The position numbers and the translations under genes were made by a program. This document shows, in pieces, positions 9,629 to 18,647 of a stretch of DNA of 64,000 bases; the stretch's first letter is position 1; each line of letters opens with the position of its first letter. The stretch is taken from positions 248,001 through 312,000 of the forward strand of contig NZ_LMUS01000006.1 in NCBI RefSeq assembly GCF_009765835.1. The letters are read 5' to 3'. The stretch is from Granulicella sp. L56 (lineage in GTDB: Bacteria > Acidobacteriota > Terriglobia > Terriglobales > Acidobacteriaceae). The notes under the pieces are model-generated. The model saw nothing but the letters and a program-made list of their open reading frames with translations. It searched no databases and was not told where the DNA came from.

Positions 9629-12600
9629 TCAACTATGAAGCTGTCGCAAAATCACGGGATCCTTGATGGTGCCATCTTCCGCGAGTAGGAAAGCCTTACT
9701 CAAAATGATCGACAGCGTCGAGTCGCCTTCAAAGGGCAAATACACCTGAGGCGTCCCAGCCCGAGCCTTCGCATCAGGAACGATGCATAGGTATTGATCA
9801 TTCGGCTCCATGAGGATGTTACCGGAGCCGAGGTGGATCTTGTACCTGCGATGTGTTCCCTCTACGACTAGAAACCGATCGCTGATGACGCACTTGCTCG
9901 CAATCTTCAACCGAGGAATCAGACGCTCAAGGATCTCTCGCCTGGCGACGGCTGTCGTGGAGAGATCTCCGAAGGAGTAGTTCTGCCAGTAAGTGCCATA
10001 TCGGTTCTCGCCGCCGCCATCCTGCCATGCCGGATCATTCCCAATCGATGCGACTCCTACGAAGAGATCAACATCTCGCATGATTTCCGAAAAGACCAGC
10101 GCGGGTACGTCCGCCATCCGCAACGCCTCATTGATTCCGCCCTCCCCAGCGCCGAAAGCGCGCGTTCGATAGCCGCCTCCGCCAGCATGGGCCGAGTTCT
10201 GCGTGGCTCCAATGAGATAGAAGCGAACTTGGTCTGAGGCCAGGCGAAGGTAGCTTCCGGCTTCATTCGTATCCTGTCCAAAGCTGTCTCCGATGCCTTC
10301 GATCCAAAACTCCGCACGTAAGCCCCACGAAACTAGTTCCCGAGCAGCGGGAGAATACTCGTCGTCGACCATTAGGCGTAACTTATTCTTCCAGTGACGC
10401 GCTCCGCATAACGCATTGAATTGATGTTGCCTGAGTATGTGAGCGGCGAAGCGATTGGAGTATCGTTCAGTGCGTACTTCGGCATCGGTGACGAGGTACA
10501 CCTCACGGTGAGCTTGTTTGAAGGGTTGGACTATAGCCAGGGCTTCGATTTGCCGACGCCAGGCGACCACCTGATCGGCGGTGTGGCCAACAGGGTGCCA
10601 AAGAGAAATCATCGAGTTCGCGTCGATGGAAACTTTATTGCCCGCAACATCCTGCGCTTCACCATTAACAAACGTCGCGGCGTTGCCGTTGACCTTCCAG
10701 ATAAGCCGGCGCGCAATTGTTCCGACCAGCGGATGATCCAGATAGCGCTCACGCCACACCTGAACCAGCCAAGTACGCTGCTCAATTAGGAGGTTGTCGA
10801 TGCGTTCCTTCTGTGCCGAGATGGTCATCGCGAGATCCTTGAGATCTCCCTGGAGTTCTTTCAAGTCTTCGGCATGGTCGCGCTTTACGGCGGCGGGCAC
10901 AGCCTTCAGCATTTTGCCTTTGCCATCGAACCACGTGGTAACAACGTCGCTGCTATTTACCTCGACACGAACTCGATAGTCGCCGAAGGTCTCTTCGCGC
11001 AATCCAACACTCTGAAGTCCGCAGTCCGGCACGCTGATCTCTTCGACCTCGTTGCGCGGCAAATTGAGAGCTCGGGCGGCAGCATCGAAGGCTTTCTCAA
11101 TCTCTTTCTGCGCTGTGCCAAAACGCACACGCACCTTGAGCATCGCGAGCTGTGACATCGCCTGAGGGCCAAGCATTTCCGAAAGCGTATAGATAGCCGC
11201 GTTACCCACCTTAACGGCTCTAGGTCCCACGCCAGGTGCTTTTCTGAACGCCGAGAGCGCGATGGACGCGACTAATCGTGCATCGCCATCGCGACGCGTA
11301 AGCATTGGAAGCAGCCAAAGGAAACCCCGCAATGCTGTCGCGTTTTCGTCGTGGATGCTGTCGCCCACGCCTCGCGGGTCACGCACGAGCTTGACCGACC
11401 GCCCTTTGGTCACCTGCGGCAGCCAGCGCTCAAGTTTCTCACGAAATTCAGGTTCACCAAGCACACTCACTAGCGCAAGCCCGCTCTTCTGCCACTTGGC
11501 CGAAGGCCTTGCCGATGTTGCGGTCAGCGCATGGTGCACAACCGCGATCCAATTCTCCCTTTGGTTTGCCGGCAATGCAGCCAGATCCGCATTGAGTCGG
11601 TCGCTCCAACTCTCGCCGGGCACGAGGAAGTAACTTGCACCGTCGGCGATCCAGCGCGTCAGCCGCTTCACGTCCTCCGGCATGGCACCCATGCACGGCC
11701 CCAGCACACGTGCAGACCGCCACAAAGACAGGACGTAGCGCTCCCCCTCCCTCAGATCCTCACCATCTGATGTTAGCTTGTCCACCAAACTGAACAGAGA
11801 AGTATCCGACGATTCCGACAGCTTGCCGCCGCGTGGCGACGCATAAGATGGCCTCATTGCAAGATAAAGAATGACGTCGAACAGCATCGATCGGTCCAGT
11901 ACAACCGGATCTCTTCCAAGCCCGCGCACAATGCCATCCAAGCCGCTGTGCGCTTTCCAGTACGTTGGTTCGCTATAGTCAATCGCCGGTCCTAGCAGCG
12001 AAGCCATGTGGCGTTCCACCGCCGCGACCAGAAGTCGTCCCCGTGCAACGTCATCGCGTCCCAGTATTTCCTTGCCAACTTTGAACGTTTCTAAATCCGT
12101 GTTCCACTTCGCCGCCTGGATCTTCTCTTCCAGAAGGCTGGCCAGCTTCGCGTGCTCGTCTGCCAGAGGCGATTCACGCGACATCGCATAGCGATCCGGT
12201 CCGGTGGTGGTGACTGTGTCGATGGTGATGTCCGCCGACAGCATCCCCAACAGATGCTTCAGTGGAGACAAAACGTGCGGATCGCCAGCTGTTACGGGCG
12301 TAGGAGCCGGCTTCAGCGGCAGAGGCGCCCCACTCGCGGGCTCCTCTTGAGACGGTGAGGACAGCTGTTCGAGGCGTGTAGCAGTGCGCTTTGCATCGTT
12401 GTCGCCCGACTGTCGCAGCATAACGGCGAACTTGCGAATTGCCGTTGCCAACTCCTCATCCAACTCGTGCTGCGCAAGATAACGCTCGACCGTCTTTGAC
12501 GAGTAGCCAATCGGTAGGCTGTAGGAGTAACCGGTGCGCACTAGTAGCGCGAGCAGTTTCAGCACATCGTCGCGTTTCATCGGCAGATTGCGCCTCAGTA

Positions 12601-12955
12601 ACGCCCCCATAACTTCCTGGATACGCAGACGACTCCCCTGCGCGACAACCCATGCGGGTTCGCCTCCCAAATTCCAATTTCCTTGTTTAGGAGCGGCCTG
12701 GTCGCGAATCCGGAGCGCTTCAGCGTTCCAATGCTCTGCCTGCTCGATTGCCGCGAGTATTATCAGCCGACAAACTTCTGGCGAACTTGCCAGGATCGTC
12801 TGTCCGGTCGGAGTCTCTTTTAGTTCGACGCTTTGGTAATAGCGCTGGCCAGGACGAAGCGCCATGGATTCGCGCAACCACTCCGACAAGAGCCGATGTT
12901 CGGCGGCTAGAGGATGCGTATCAGCAATAAACAGGGGCCGTGCGTCGATCAACAT
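9629..12955 (-). CDS. DUF4132 (MolR-like) large protein
   Basis: About 1108 residues with no signal peptide or membrane helices. The N-terminal 650 residues look helical and repeat-like. The C-terminal third matches the DUF4132 family as I know it: WRERYLDHPLVGTIARRLIW, DANSMISLWHPVG, WRRQIEALAIVQPFKQAHREVYLVTDAE, HILRQHQFNALCGARHW, followed by a terminal module (STTAVARREILERLIPRLKI, VEGTHRRYKIHLGSGNILMEP). E. coli MolR/YehI are distant relatives; their biochemistry is unclear. The ATG at 12955 lies one base after the stop of the upstream ubiquitin-like gene, so the two are tightly coupled. A TTG at 12967 inside that gene is an alternative start. Confidence 0.75.
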   Translation of the reverse strand: MLIDARPLFIADTHPLAAEHRLLSEWLRESMALRPGQRYYQSVELKETPTGQTILASSPEVCRLIILAAIEQAEHWNAEALRIRDQAAPKQGNWNLGGEPAWVVAQGSRLRIQEVMGALLRRNLPMKRDDVLKLLALLVRTGYSYSLPIGYSSKTVERYLAQHELDEELATAIRKFAVMLRQSGDNDAKRTATRLEQLSSPSQEEPASGAPLPLKPAPTPVTAGDPHVLSPLKHLLGMLSADITIDTVTTTGPDRYAMSRESPLADEHAKLASLLEEKIQAAKWNTDLETFKVGKEILGRDDVARGRLLVAAVERHMASLLGPAIDYSEPTYWKAHSGLDGIVRGLGRDPVVLDRSMLFDVILYLAMRPSYASPRGGKLSESSDTSLFSLVDKLTSDGEDLREGERYVLSLWRSARVLGPCMGAMPEDVKRLTRWIADGASYFLVPGESWSDRLNADLAALPANQRENWIAVVHHALTATSARPSAKWQKSGLALVSVLGEPEFREKLERWLPQVTKGRSVKLVRDPRGVGDSIHDENATALRGFLWLLPMLTRRDGDARLVASIALSAFRKAPGVGPRAVKVGNAAIYTLSEMLGPQAMSQLAMLKVRVRFGTAQKEIEKAFDAAARALNLPRNEVEEISVPDCGLQSVGLREETFGDYRVRVEVNSSDVVTTWFDGKGKMLKAVPAAVKRDHAEDLKELQGDLKDLAMTISAQKERIDNLLIEQRTWLVQVWRERYLDHPLVGTIARRLIWKVNGNAATFVNGEAQDVAGNKVSIDANSMISLWHPVGHTADQVVAWRRQIEALAIVQPFKQAHREVYLVTDAEVRTERYSNRFAAHILRQHQFNALCGARHWKNKLRLMVDDEYSPAARELVSWGLRAEFWIEGIGDSFGQDTNEAGSYLRLASDQVRFYLIGATQNSAHAGGGGYRTRAFGAGEGGINEALRMADVPALVFSEIMRDVDLFVGVASIGNDPAWQDGGGENRYGTYWQNYSFGDLSTTAVARREILERLIPRLKIASKCVISDRFLVVEGTHRRYKIHLGSGNILMEPNDQYLCIVPDAKARAGTPQVYLPFEGDSTLSIILSKAFLLAEDGTIKDPVILRQLHS

Positions 12956-12956
12956 C

Positions 12957-13349
12957 TCAGCCGCCAACCAGCGGCGTCAGCTTTACAAAGCTCACCGTCG
13001 TCGTTGGTCCCACCACGAACTCTTCATCGAGTTCTTCGGCCTGGCGATTATCGATGAGCACGAAGAAGGCGTTACCCGTAAAGCCTTCGAGCGCCAGCGC
13101 AAACTGTGCTTCCCAGTCGAGCGGCCGGTGCGCGCGAAGCTTGCTTCCGTTTAACGTGCGTTCGGCGTCTGTGGGCTGAACGAGCCCTTGGAAGATGAGC
13201 TTGTCCTGTTGCCGATTGAACTCGCGCACTTCGTGATGGACGCGTTCCCGAAGCAGTTCGCGTACCGTAATGCGCTCGCTCAGAAACTCGAGCGATATTT
13301 CGTACAGACTCTGGCCCGAAGCCGACTCGTCGCGGACACATACCTGCAT
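12957..13349 (-). CDS. ThiS/MoaD/ubiquitin-like protein with C-terminal Gly-Gly
   Basis: A 130-residue protein with beta-grasp features. It opens with two strands (MQVCVRDES, YEISLEFLSE), then a helix (ITVRELLRERVHHEVREFN) in the place of the TVxxLL helix of ThiS/MoaD. An insertion of about 50 residues follows, then the closing strands (AFFVLIDNRQAEELDEEF, TVSFVKLTPLVGG). It ends exactly in Gly-Gly, as sulfur carriers and ubiquitin-like modifiers do. The ribosome site GAGG is 8 bases before the ATG. The stop is one base from the start of the DUF4132 gene. No E1-like, JAB or sulfurtransferase gene is nearby. The fold assignment is by eye, not by alignment. Confidence 0.55.
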   Translation of the reverse strand: MQVCVRDESASGQSLYEISLEFLSERITVRELLRERVHHEVREFNRQQDKLIFQGLVQPTDAERTLNGSKLRAHRPLDWEAQFALALEGFTGNAFFVLIDNRQAEELDEEFVVGPTTTVSFVKLTPLVGG

Positions 13350-13407
13350 GATAGAAACCTCGCAGAGATTCTAACAGCCAATCGCAGCGGGTCCGTTTCG
13401 ACACGCG

Positions 13408-13716
13408 TCAGCTCACAATTCGTTCGGGATGATCGCAACGGGCATATTTGCGCAGTTCTGCGACGAGGATCAGGACACGTCCGCCGATTCTCCTGGTCGG
13501 CAAGCGTTTGGAGGCCACAAGGTAGTCAAGTCCACGCTGACTGATGGATAGAAGTTGCGCGGCCTCTTCACGGCTCACCAATATCTTATCCTCGGGCGCG
13601 ATGGTCACCCGCTGGGGTGGCTTCCTACGGCCTGGTTCGAAGACAAGCCCATTCGATTCCTGTGTGGACGACTGCAATCTACCTCTGGTGAATTCAACAA
13701 CATTCTTTCCTGCCAT
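13408..13716 (-). CDS. Excisionase-like helix-turn-helix protein
   Basis: A 102-residue protein with a MerR-like HTH_17 domain at about residues 45-95: LVSREEAAQLLSISQRGLDYLVASKRLPTRRIG followed by GRVLILVAELRKYA. The first 40 residues are basic and probably disordered. Such proteins act as recombination directionality factors or as small transcription regulators. It precedes the ubiquitin-like gene on the same strand by 58 bases and may be the first gene of that operon, or the excisionase of the island. Confidence 0.7.
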   Translation of the reverse strand: MAGKNVVEFTRGRLQSSTQESNGLVFEPGRRKPPQRVTIAPEDKILVSREEAAQLLSISQRGLDYLVASKRLPTRRIGGRVLILVAELRKYARCDHPERIVS

Positions 13717-13797
13717 GGCCCGGTTCCCCTTTGATGTTCTGACTGCTCACTACTGAACCCGCCCGCGTTCGACCGCCTTCATCCATTGCTTGGCACT

Positions 13798-16557
13798 TCA
13801 CAGGCTTAATCCAAACCCCATGCTGATCTCAGGCTCTTGTTGCAGAGCCGGCACACTCTTTGCCGGTATCTTCGGAATACTCTGCTCCGGCTTATAGGCA
13901 CTCTGGTGCGAAACATCATGGCCTAATGCCTGTGGCAACTTTTCCCGGTTGTCCGTAAATATCTGCGCGTCGAATTGGCCACGCGAGATCGAGACGTACG
14001 CCATGCGACTGTTGAGGAGATCCTTTGCAGCAAGCTCCGTATCTACGTTGACCAAAACACGCTCCGCCGTCTGGCCTTGGCTGGAATAGCTGGTGACGGC
14101 GTACCCATGATCGACATGCGGATGTTGTTGCGGATTGAATTCGACTTTGCGCTCATCGTCCATCCGCAACAGCATCGTTCCATCTCGCCCGATGCCTTTG
14201 ACGGTTCCTAAATCGCGATTGGCGATCTTCAAGTCATGGCTGGGCGCGGTGAACTGGATGCGATCGCCTACGGAAAACCTCTTCTCGTCCTCCCGGTAGA
14301 CGGAGACTCCAACCTGACGACGTGGGTCATAGGTCGTCTGCTCCCCGTTTCCACGTACCACCGTCAAGGTGTTCGCCTTGGCATTGACAGCAAGGACACG
14401 GGCGTACTCGCCTTTCTCGATACCGGTCTCCTTCGATGAGCGCGAGTACCGCAAGATGTCATCGACCTTATACTGCTGGGCCCAACTGCGGTCCGCGCCG
14501 GTTAATTCTTGGCGCGGAACAAGCGTCCGCACGGAATACTCTTGCTTGCTCACAAGTCCACGCGATTGCAGCTCATCATGTATCCGTTGATTGATCTCAC
14601 TGCGGGAACGGTTGTCGGGCGAAACAACCAATGTTCCGGCGGGAGATTTTGCATACTCTCGCGCAATGGCCCCGATACGTTCCTCGTGTCCCTCTACCTG
14701 ATGCACACGGCCCTGCTGGTCAAGGCTTTCGACTGCGGCTCTAACCTGGCCACTCGCCAACTGCTCGACAACCTGTTTCAACTCTGGGTCGCGCTGCCGA
14801 ACGATGTCATTCAGCGTCGCCGTCCGCATACCGGCTTCCTGTAGTTGCGCAAAAGGACGGCCCGCTTCAACGGCCTCATGTTGGCGGCTGTCTCCAACCA
14901 ACAGCACACGATCGTTCCGATGGAGACGTTCGATGAATTCATGCATCTGGCGCGTGGAGGCAAGCGAGGACTCATCGAGTACATACAGGCGCTTCTCTCC
15001 GGTGTCGGGCTGCGTCCCTTTCGCAAGGTGACGCTGGAGAGTTGAGGTCTCCATGCCGGCCTCAGCAAGCTTGTGGGCTGCGCGCGATGTCGGCGCGAAT
15101 CCTTCGATCTTGTACCCCTGCGCTTCGGCACCCTCACGGACGACGGCGAGGGTCGTCGTCTTGCCTGCCCCGGCGACACCATCCAAGCCCACGATCTTCT
15201 CGCGACTCAAGAATATCTCATCGACCGCTTGGCGTTGTGAACGGTTCAATTCAGGATGGCGATCTTCTGTCCAGATTCTCAGCTGTGGCGATACCAACAT
15301 TGGATCGTCGTAGCCGCGCTGATTGCCGCGCTGCATGTGACCGACCATCTCCCGCTCCATGCGGATCATTTCAGAGGTCGTATACAGTGGAGCGGCTCGG
15401 CCATCTGACCGCGCGATAGCTCGGAATTCCCCTCTCGTCACCCGCTGTTCGAATTCCTGCCGAACTTGGCTGTAAGAGGCCTGTCCCATGCTCCGGTCGA
15501 TCGCTGCTTGCAGGATTGCGCGTTCGTCCTGAACAGCGGAGCGTTCAAAGACATGATTGCGTGAATACGTCACTGACTGTTGCGCCGTCTTCTCCGGCTG
15601 CACTTCGTGGCGCGGCTCCCGTGCCATTGCAACGACACGATCCGCCTGATGGCCGAACCTCGCTGCAAGTTCACGGTGCTGCTTCAAGACTTCTTCCGGT
15701 GAATGAAGCTCTTTATTGTCGCGTGTGCGATGGGCAGCGACTTGTGCTGCGCCCGCACCCTCTCTACCGATCTCATGCAGGTGTTCTTTGATCTGCACAC
15801 GGCGCGGGCTCGATGCCTCCAAATACTCCTGCGAATAACCCTTGATCTCAGGCTGCCCGTGTTTGCCACGTTCGATCTCATAGCCCAGGCCTTGCAGCCT
15901 CATTGCAAGTTCGGACCGGTACACAGTTGTCGCATACTGTTGCGACTGGAAGAGACTGCGCTCCTGCAATGCGCGTGTTTGTCCATTCTCCCGCTCGGTC
16001 ACATTGAAGACCACAGCATGAGTATGGAGCTGCGGCGCGGCATAGCCATCCACTGGACGAGCCGTATCATGCTCGAAGGTAGCAGCGATGAACCTGCCCG
16101 TTGTCTCCGGCGCATGAACATTACCAATGCGAGCCTGTGTGTACCGCTCCAACTCCTGCACCGCCACGCGAACACTTTCGCGATGTGCCTCACGCACGCG
16201 ATCATCGCCACCCACAAGGGCTGTCAGCGAAACAGACTTGGGCGCAGAGAACGTCGCATCCCACCCTGCACGGTGTTCTGAACTGGTGATCTGCTTGCCG
16301 TACTGATTCTCGTAGGTTCTGGCGGGCTGATGCTTTACGAGCTGCGCATCACTTGCGGGATGCCGACCTTCGCTCAAGCGAGCAAACTCCTCAGCCCCTA
16401 CATTGCCACCTAAGCCCCACTCCTTCGCGAGTCTCCCTTGCCACTCGCTATGCCCTTGCTGATCGCGGCTCCAGTAGTTCTGTCGTTCGGACGTGAACTC
16501 GCGCGCGTGATACGTCCGGGCTTGTCCAGCAGACAGCGATTTAGAGATCGTCAACAT
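13798..16557 (-). CDS. MobF-family conjugative relaxase/helicase (TrwC/TraI-like)
   Basis: A 919-residue relaxase that would nick and covalently bind the transfer strand at oriT. The N-terminal TrwC domain has a likely catalytic Tyr at residue 16 or 28 and the metal-binding histidines H163, H178 and H180 (FEHDTAR, PQLHTHAVVFN). WDATFSAPKSVSLTALVG is a strong TrwC signature. The C-terminal half is a RecD-like helicase: Walker A GVAGAGKTTTLAV, a DExx-type motif YVLDESSLAST, LLVGDSRQHEAV and the late motif VDHGYAVTSYSSQGQTAERV. At 919 residues it is near R388 TrwC in length. No mating-pore genes are present, so the island is mobilisable rather than self-transmissible. Confidence 0.93.
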   Translation of the reverse strand: MLTISKSLSAGQARTYHAREFTSERQNYWSRDQQGHSEWQGRLAKEWGLGGNVGAEEFARLSEGRHPASDAQLVKHQPARTYENQYGKQITSSEHRAGWDATFSAPKSVSLTALVGGDDRVREAHRESVRVAVQELERYTQARIGNVHAPETTGRFIAATFEHDTARPVDGYAAPQLHTHAVVFNVTERENGQTRALQERSLFQSQQYATTVYRSELAMRLQGLGYEIERGKHGQPEIKGYSQEYLEASSPRRVQIKEHLHEIGREGAGAAQVAAHRTRDNKELHSPEEVLKQHRELAARFGHQADRVVAMAREPRHEVQPEKTAQQSVTYSRNHVFERSAVQDERAILQAAIDRSMGQASYSQVRQEFEQRVTRGEFRAIARSDGRAAPLYTTSEMIRMEREMVGHMQRGNQRGYDDPMLVSPQLRIWTEDRHPELNRSQRQAVDEIFLSREKIVGLDGVAGAGKTTTLAVVREGAEAQGYKIEGFAPTSRAAHKLAEAGMETSTLQRHLAKGTQPDTGEKRLYVLDESSLASTRQMHEFIERLHRNDRVLLVGDSRQHEAVEAGRPFAQLQEAGMRTATLNDIVRQRDPELKQVVEQLASGQVRAAVESLDQQGRVHQVEGHEERIGAIAREYAKSPAGTLVVSPDNRSRSEINQRIHDELQSRGLVSKQEYSVRTLVPRQELTGADRSWAQQYKVDDILRYSRSSKETGIEKGEYARVLAVNAKANTLTVVRGNGEQTTYDPRRQVGVSVYREDEKRFSVGDRIQFTAPSHDLKIANRDLGTVKGIGRDGTMLLRMDDERKVEFNPQQHPHVDHGYAVTSYSSQGQTAERVLVNVDTELAAKDLLNSRMAYVSISRGQFDAQIFTDNREKLPQALGHDVSHQSAYKPEQSIPKIPAKSVPALQQEPEISMGFGLSL

Positions 16558-17026
16558 ATCTTGGCCCGCGAGACAGCAGATAGTTACTGTCTTGGTTCAC
16601 ATCGTAGCCGAGATTTGTGGATAAGTGGGTCGTTATTGCCGAAATATTTTCGGCTGATGATGGACAAAACACCTATGGCTATTGGTTATTTCTATCTTAA
16701 GCAAAGCTATTAGCGGAGTAATGGACGGGTGATTTGAATGGCAATTACTCGACTAACGCAACAGTTAGAGCCGACTCAATAGAGACTCTATACTCTGTTT
16801 GAGAACAGGCTCAATCAAGACATTCCACGTGAGTCCGAACTGGTCTATTCCATGCTCAAGATGGGGAGATTCAGCCTCTCAAATAGCTGCTCGTCAAGCT
16901 GCTCTTTGAGATGAGTTGAAGTAGGATCAACGTGAGGGCTATCGATGCTTCTCGAAGTTGAGCAAGAGATCCGAACTTGGTAAGTGATCTGATCTCCAAG
17001 ACTCCGATACATCTGTAGTCGCTTCG
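16558..17026. other. Hairpin-rich non-coding region, candidate oriT
   Basis: About 470 bases upstream of the relaxase with no credible gene. It is AT-richer than its neighbours and holds several inverted repeats: AGACAG...CTGTCT at about 16571-16592, the near-perfect GCCGAAATATTTTCGGC at 16638-16654, CTAAC...GTTAG near 16753-16768, and ATAGAGACTCTAT near 16780-16792 within GAGCC...GGCTC. MobF relaxases usually act at an oriT beside their own gene, so this is the best candidate for it; the nick site cannot be read. Confidence 0.45.
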
Positions 17027-17932
17027 TCAATCAATCCACTTCGATTCATCCCACGGTTCTGATTGCGAACGCGCATCATCCGATAGAGACGATCCGGGGA
17101 AGATAGTACGTCGCTGAGACGGTGGTTTTGGGGAGTGCGAAGGGGGTGGAGTAGCGAGTTGCGGTGCAGTAGAAACCTCGCCGCGAACTTGAGCCGATGT
17201 CGGTCGGTCACTCTCACAAAGCATTTCTGGATTTGGCAACTTCTTAAGACCGAATCTGCGACTGATTGCAGGCCCAAAACTCGGCCACTCAAGCTCTGTC
17301 TTCTGCTCACTAATCCAGTGGACAATTCTCAACCAAATTCGAGCAACAATCCCGTCTCGATTCTCGGGCCAATCCACTCCATAATTAGATGACCATTGGG
17401 GCTCCGTAACCGCGCGTCGAAGCTGTCTCCATTCGTACCCGATGTCTCCTCTCATCACGAATGTCAAATAGGTGACGATCAGCCAAGCCGCGACACCATA
17501 GAGTAGCGGTTCATTGACGAGTCGATGGAAACTTTCGCCGTCATAAAAATCTTCACGCAGGAGCTTTTCTACCTCGGTGGAATCCACGCTTTCGACTGCG
17601 GTTCTTTCTATGCCCGTCCATCCTTGTTCAAGAGCAAAAGACGAGAGTTGCAAAGGGAGTTCACTCTCGCCTCCCTCAGTGACATTGGGGGCGAACAGCC
17701 ACTGTCTCTTACGCCCGGGAGCCGTCTCCATGAGCCATCGGATCTGAGTCTTGGCATCAGGCTGATTTGCGTGTTCGGAACTGTGCCAATATGCGATCAG
17801 ATAATACCGTTGTAGTGGCGGAACTTCCCACCGCAACCAAGCCCAGAAGCCGAGTAATGGGAGGCATGGAAGGAGCGCCAGGATCAGCGCGATCCGCCAG
17901 GGAAAAGCAAACCAAATGCGGGAGAGTTTCAT
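17027..17932 (-). CDS. Membrane protein, possibly the anchor part of a coupling protein
   Basis: A 301-residue protein. There are two hydrophobic stretches, one near the N-terminus (WRIALILALLPCLPLLGFWAWL, residues about 14-35) and one at about 145-162 (LLYGVAAWLIVTYLTFVM), separated by a loop of about 110 residues. The tail (about 70 residues) is Pro/Ser-rich. This layout and its position after a MobC-like gene resemble the N-terminal anchor of TraD/TrwB-type coupling proteins, but no ATPase (Walker A) follows. It begins with TAATG overlap on the upstream gene, so they form one operon. It could be a truncated coupling protein or an unrelated accessory factor. Confidence 0.45.
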   Translation of the reverse strand: MKLSRIWFAFPWRIALILALLPCLPLLGFWAWLRWEVPPLQRYYLIAYWHSSEHANQPDAKTQIRWLMETAPGRKRQWLFAPNVTEGGESELPLQLSSFALEQGWTGIERTAVESVDSTEVEKLLREDFYDGESFHRLVNEPLLYGVAAWLIVTYLTFVMRGDIGYEWRQLRRAVTEPQWSSNYGVDWPENRDGIVARIWLRIVHWISEQKTELEWPSFGPAISRRFGLKKLPNPEMLCESDRPTSAQVRGEVSTAPQLATPPPSHSPKPPSQRRTIFPGSSLSDDARSQSEPWDESKWID

Positions 17933-18354
17933 TACGGCTTGTCCGTGGTTTTGGGACTGTTCCGGCGACGCCTCTGCGCCATGTAATCCTGCGCCCTCTG
18001 CTCCTTAATGGAGTCCGAATAGGCTGACATCTTGCGTAGATCGTCGGTCGTTAGTGGACCTTCCGACGCTCTGGCGAACAGATTCAGCATGAGCGAGCGC
18101 ATCCCCATGATCTCAGCCAGGAGGATCGGATCGGTTTGCTCCGCTGCACCAGCACTCGCACGGGCGTGCGCAAGTGCCGCCTCGCGTAGCCATTCCGCCA
18201 CCTTCTTACCGGCGTCAGCGGCTGCTGCCTCAACCACGCCGAACTCAGTCTCGGTAAGGCGTGTTGCAATCGATCTTGCGCGGGCGGTCTCACCCGAGAG
18301 GGTAGACGCCGACGGCGCAGCAGTTTCTTGCGGCTTGTCGTTACCGGACGCCAT
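17932..18354 (-). CDS. MobC-like relaxosome accessory protein
   Basis: A 140-residue protein. The core ARSIATRLTETEFGVVEAAAADAGKKVAEWLREAAL has the pattern of the MobC/ribbon-helix-helix mobilisation proteins that help relaxases open oriT. The C-terminus is charged (RAQDYMAQRRRRNSPKTTD). The ATG at 18354 is preferred (AGGTGG 8 bases upstream); the frame is open further to 18519 but without a ribosome site. The stop overlaps the next start as TAATG. Confidence 0.7.
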   Translation of the reverse strand: MASGNDKPQETAAPSASTLSGETARARSIATRLTETEFGVVEAAAADAGKKVAEWLREAALAHARASAGAAEQTDPILLAEIMGMRSLMLNLFARASEGPLTTDDLRKMSAYSDSIKEQRAQDYMAQRRRRNSPKTTDKP

Positions 18355-18519
18355 TCGCTTTGCCACCTGGAACAGATAGTCCCTTGAAGCGCTTGGATGC
18401 TTCCACCGCACCACCGGTTTCTGCAAACGCCGTCGCTGATAAGAAATGTTGTCCACTCCAACGGCGTTTACAGTCGGAAACGTAAAAGTCCAAGCAATTG
18501 AAAGCAAACACGTTATCAA

Positions 18520-18647
18520 TCGTGAACTTCGGGTAGCTTCGCAGTTCCCTATTGGGGATGACGTGTCAGCTTATACCCGCTGCAAAGCAGCGCAGGCCTT
18601 TTACCCAACGTGGTGCCCAGCCACTGTCTATCCACTAAGCTAAATTT
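18520..18647. promoter_or_regulatory. Divergent intergenic region between mobilisation and RNA-repair operons
   Basis: This is the only space for promoters of the minus-strand mob genes and the plus-strand hen1-pnkp operon. A hairpin GCTGCAAAGCAGC lies at about 18580-18592. I could not place confident -35/-10 boxes. Confidence 0.35.
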
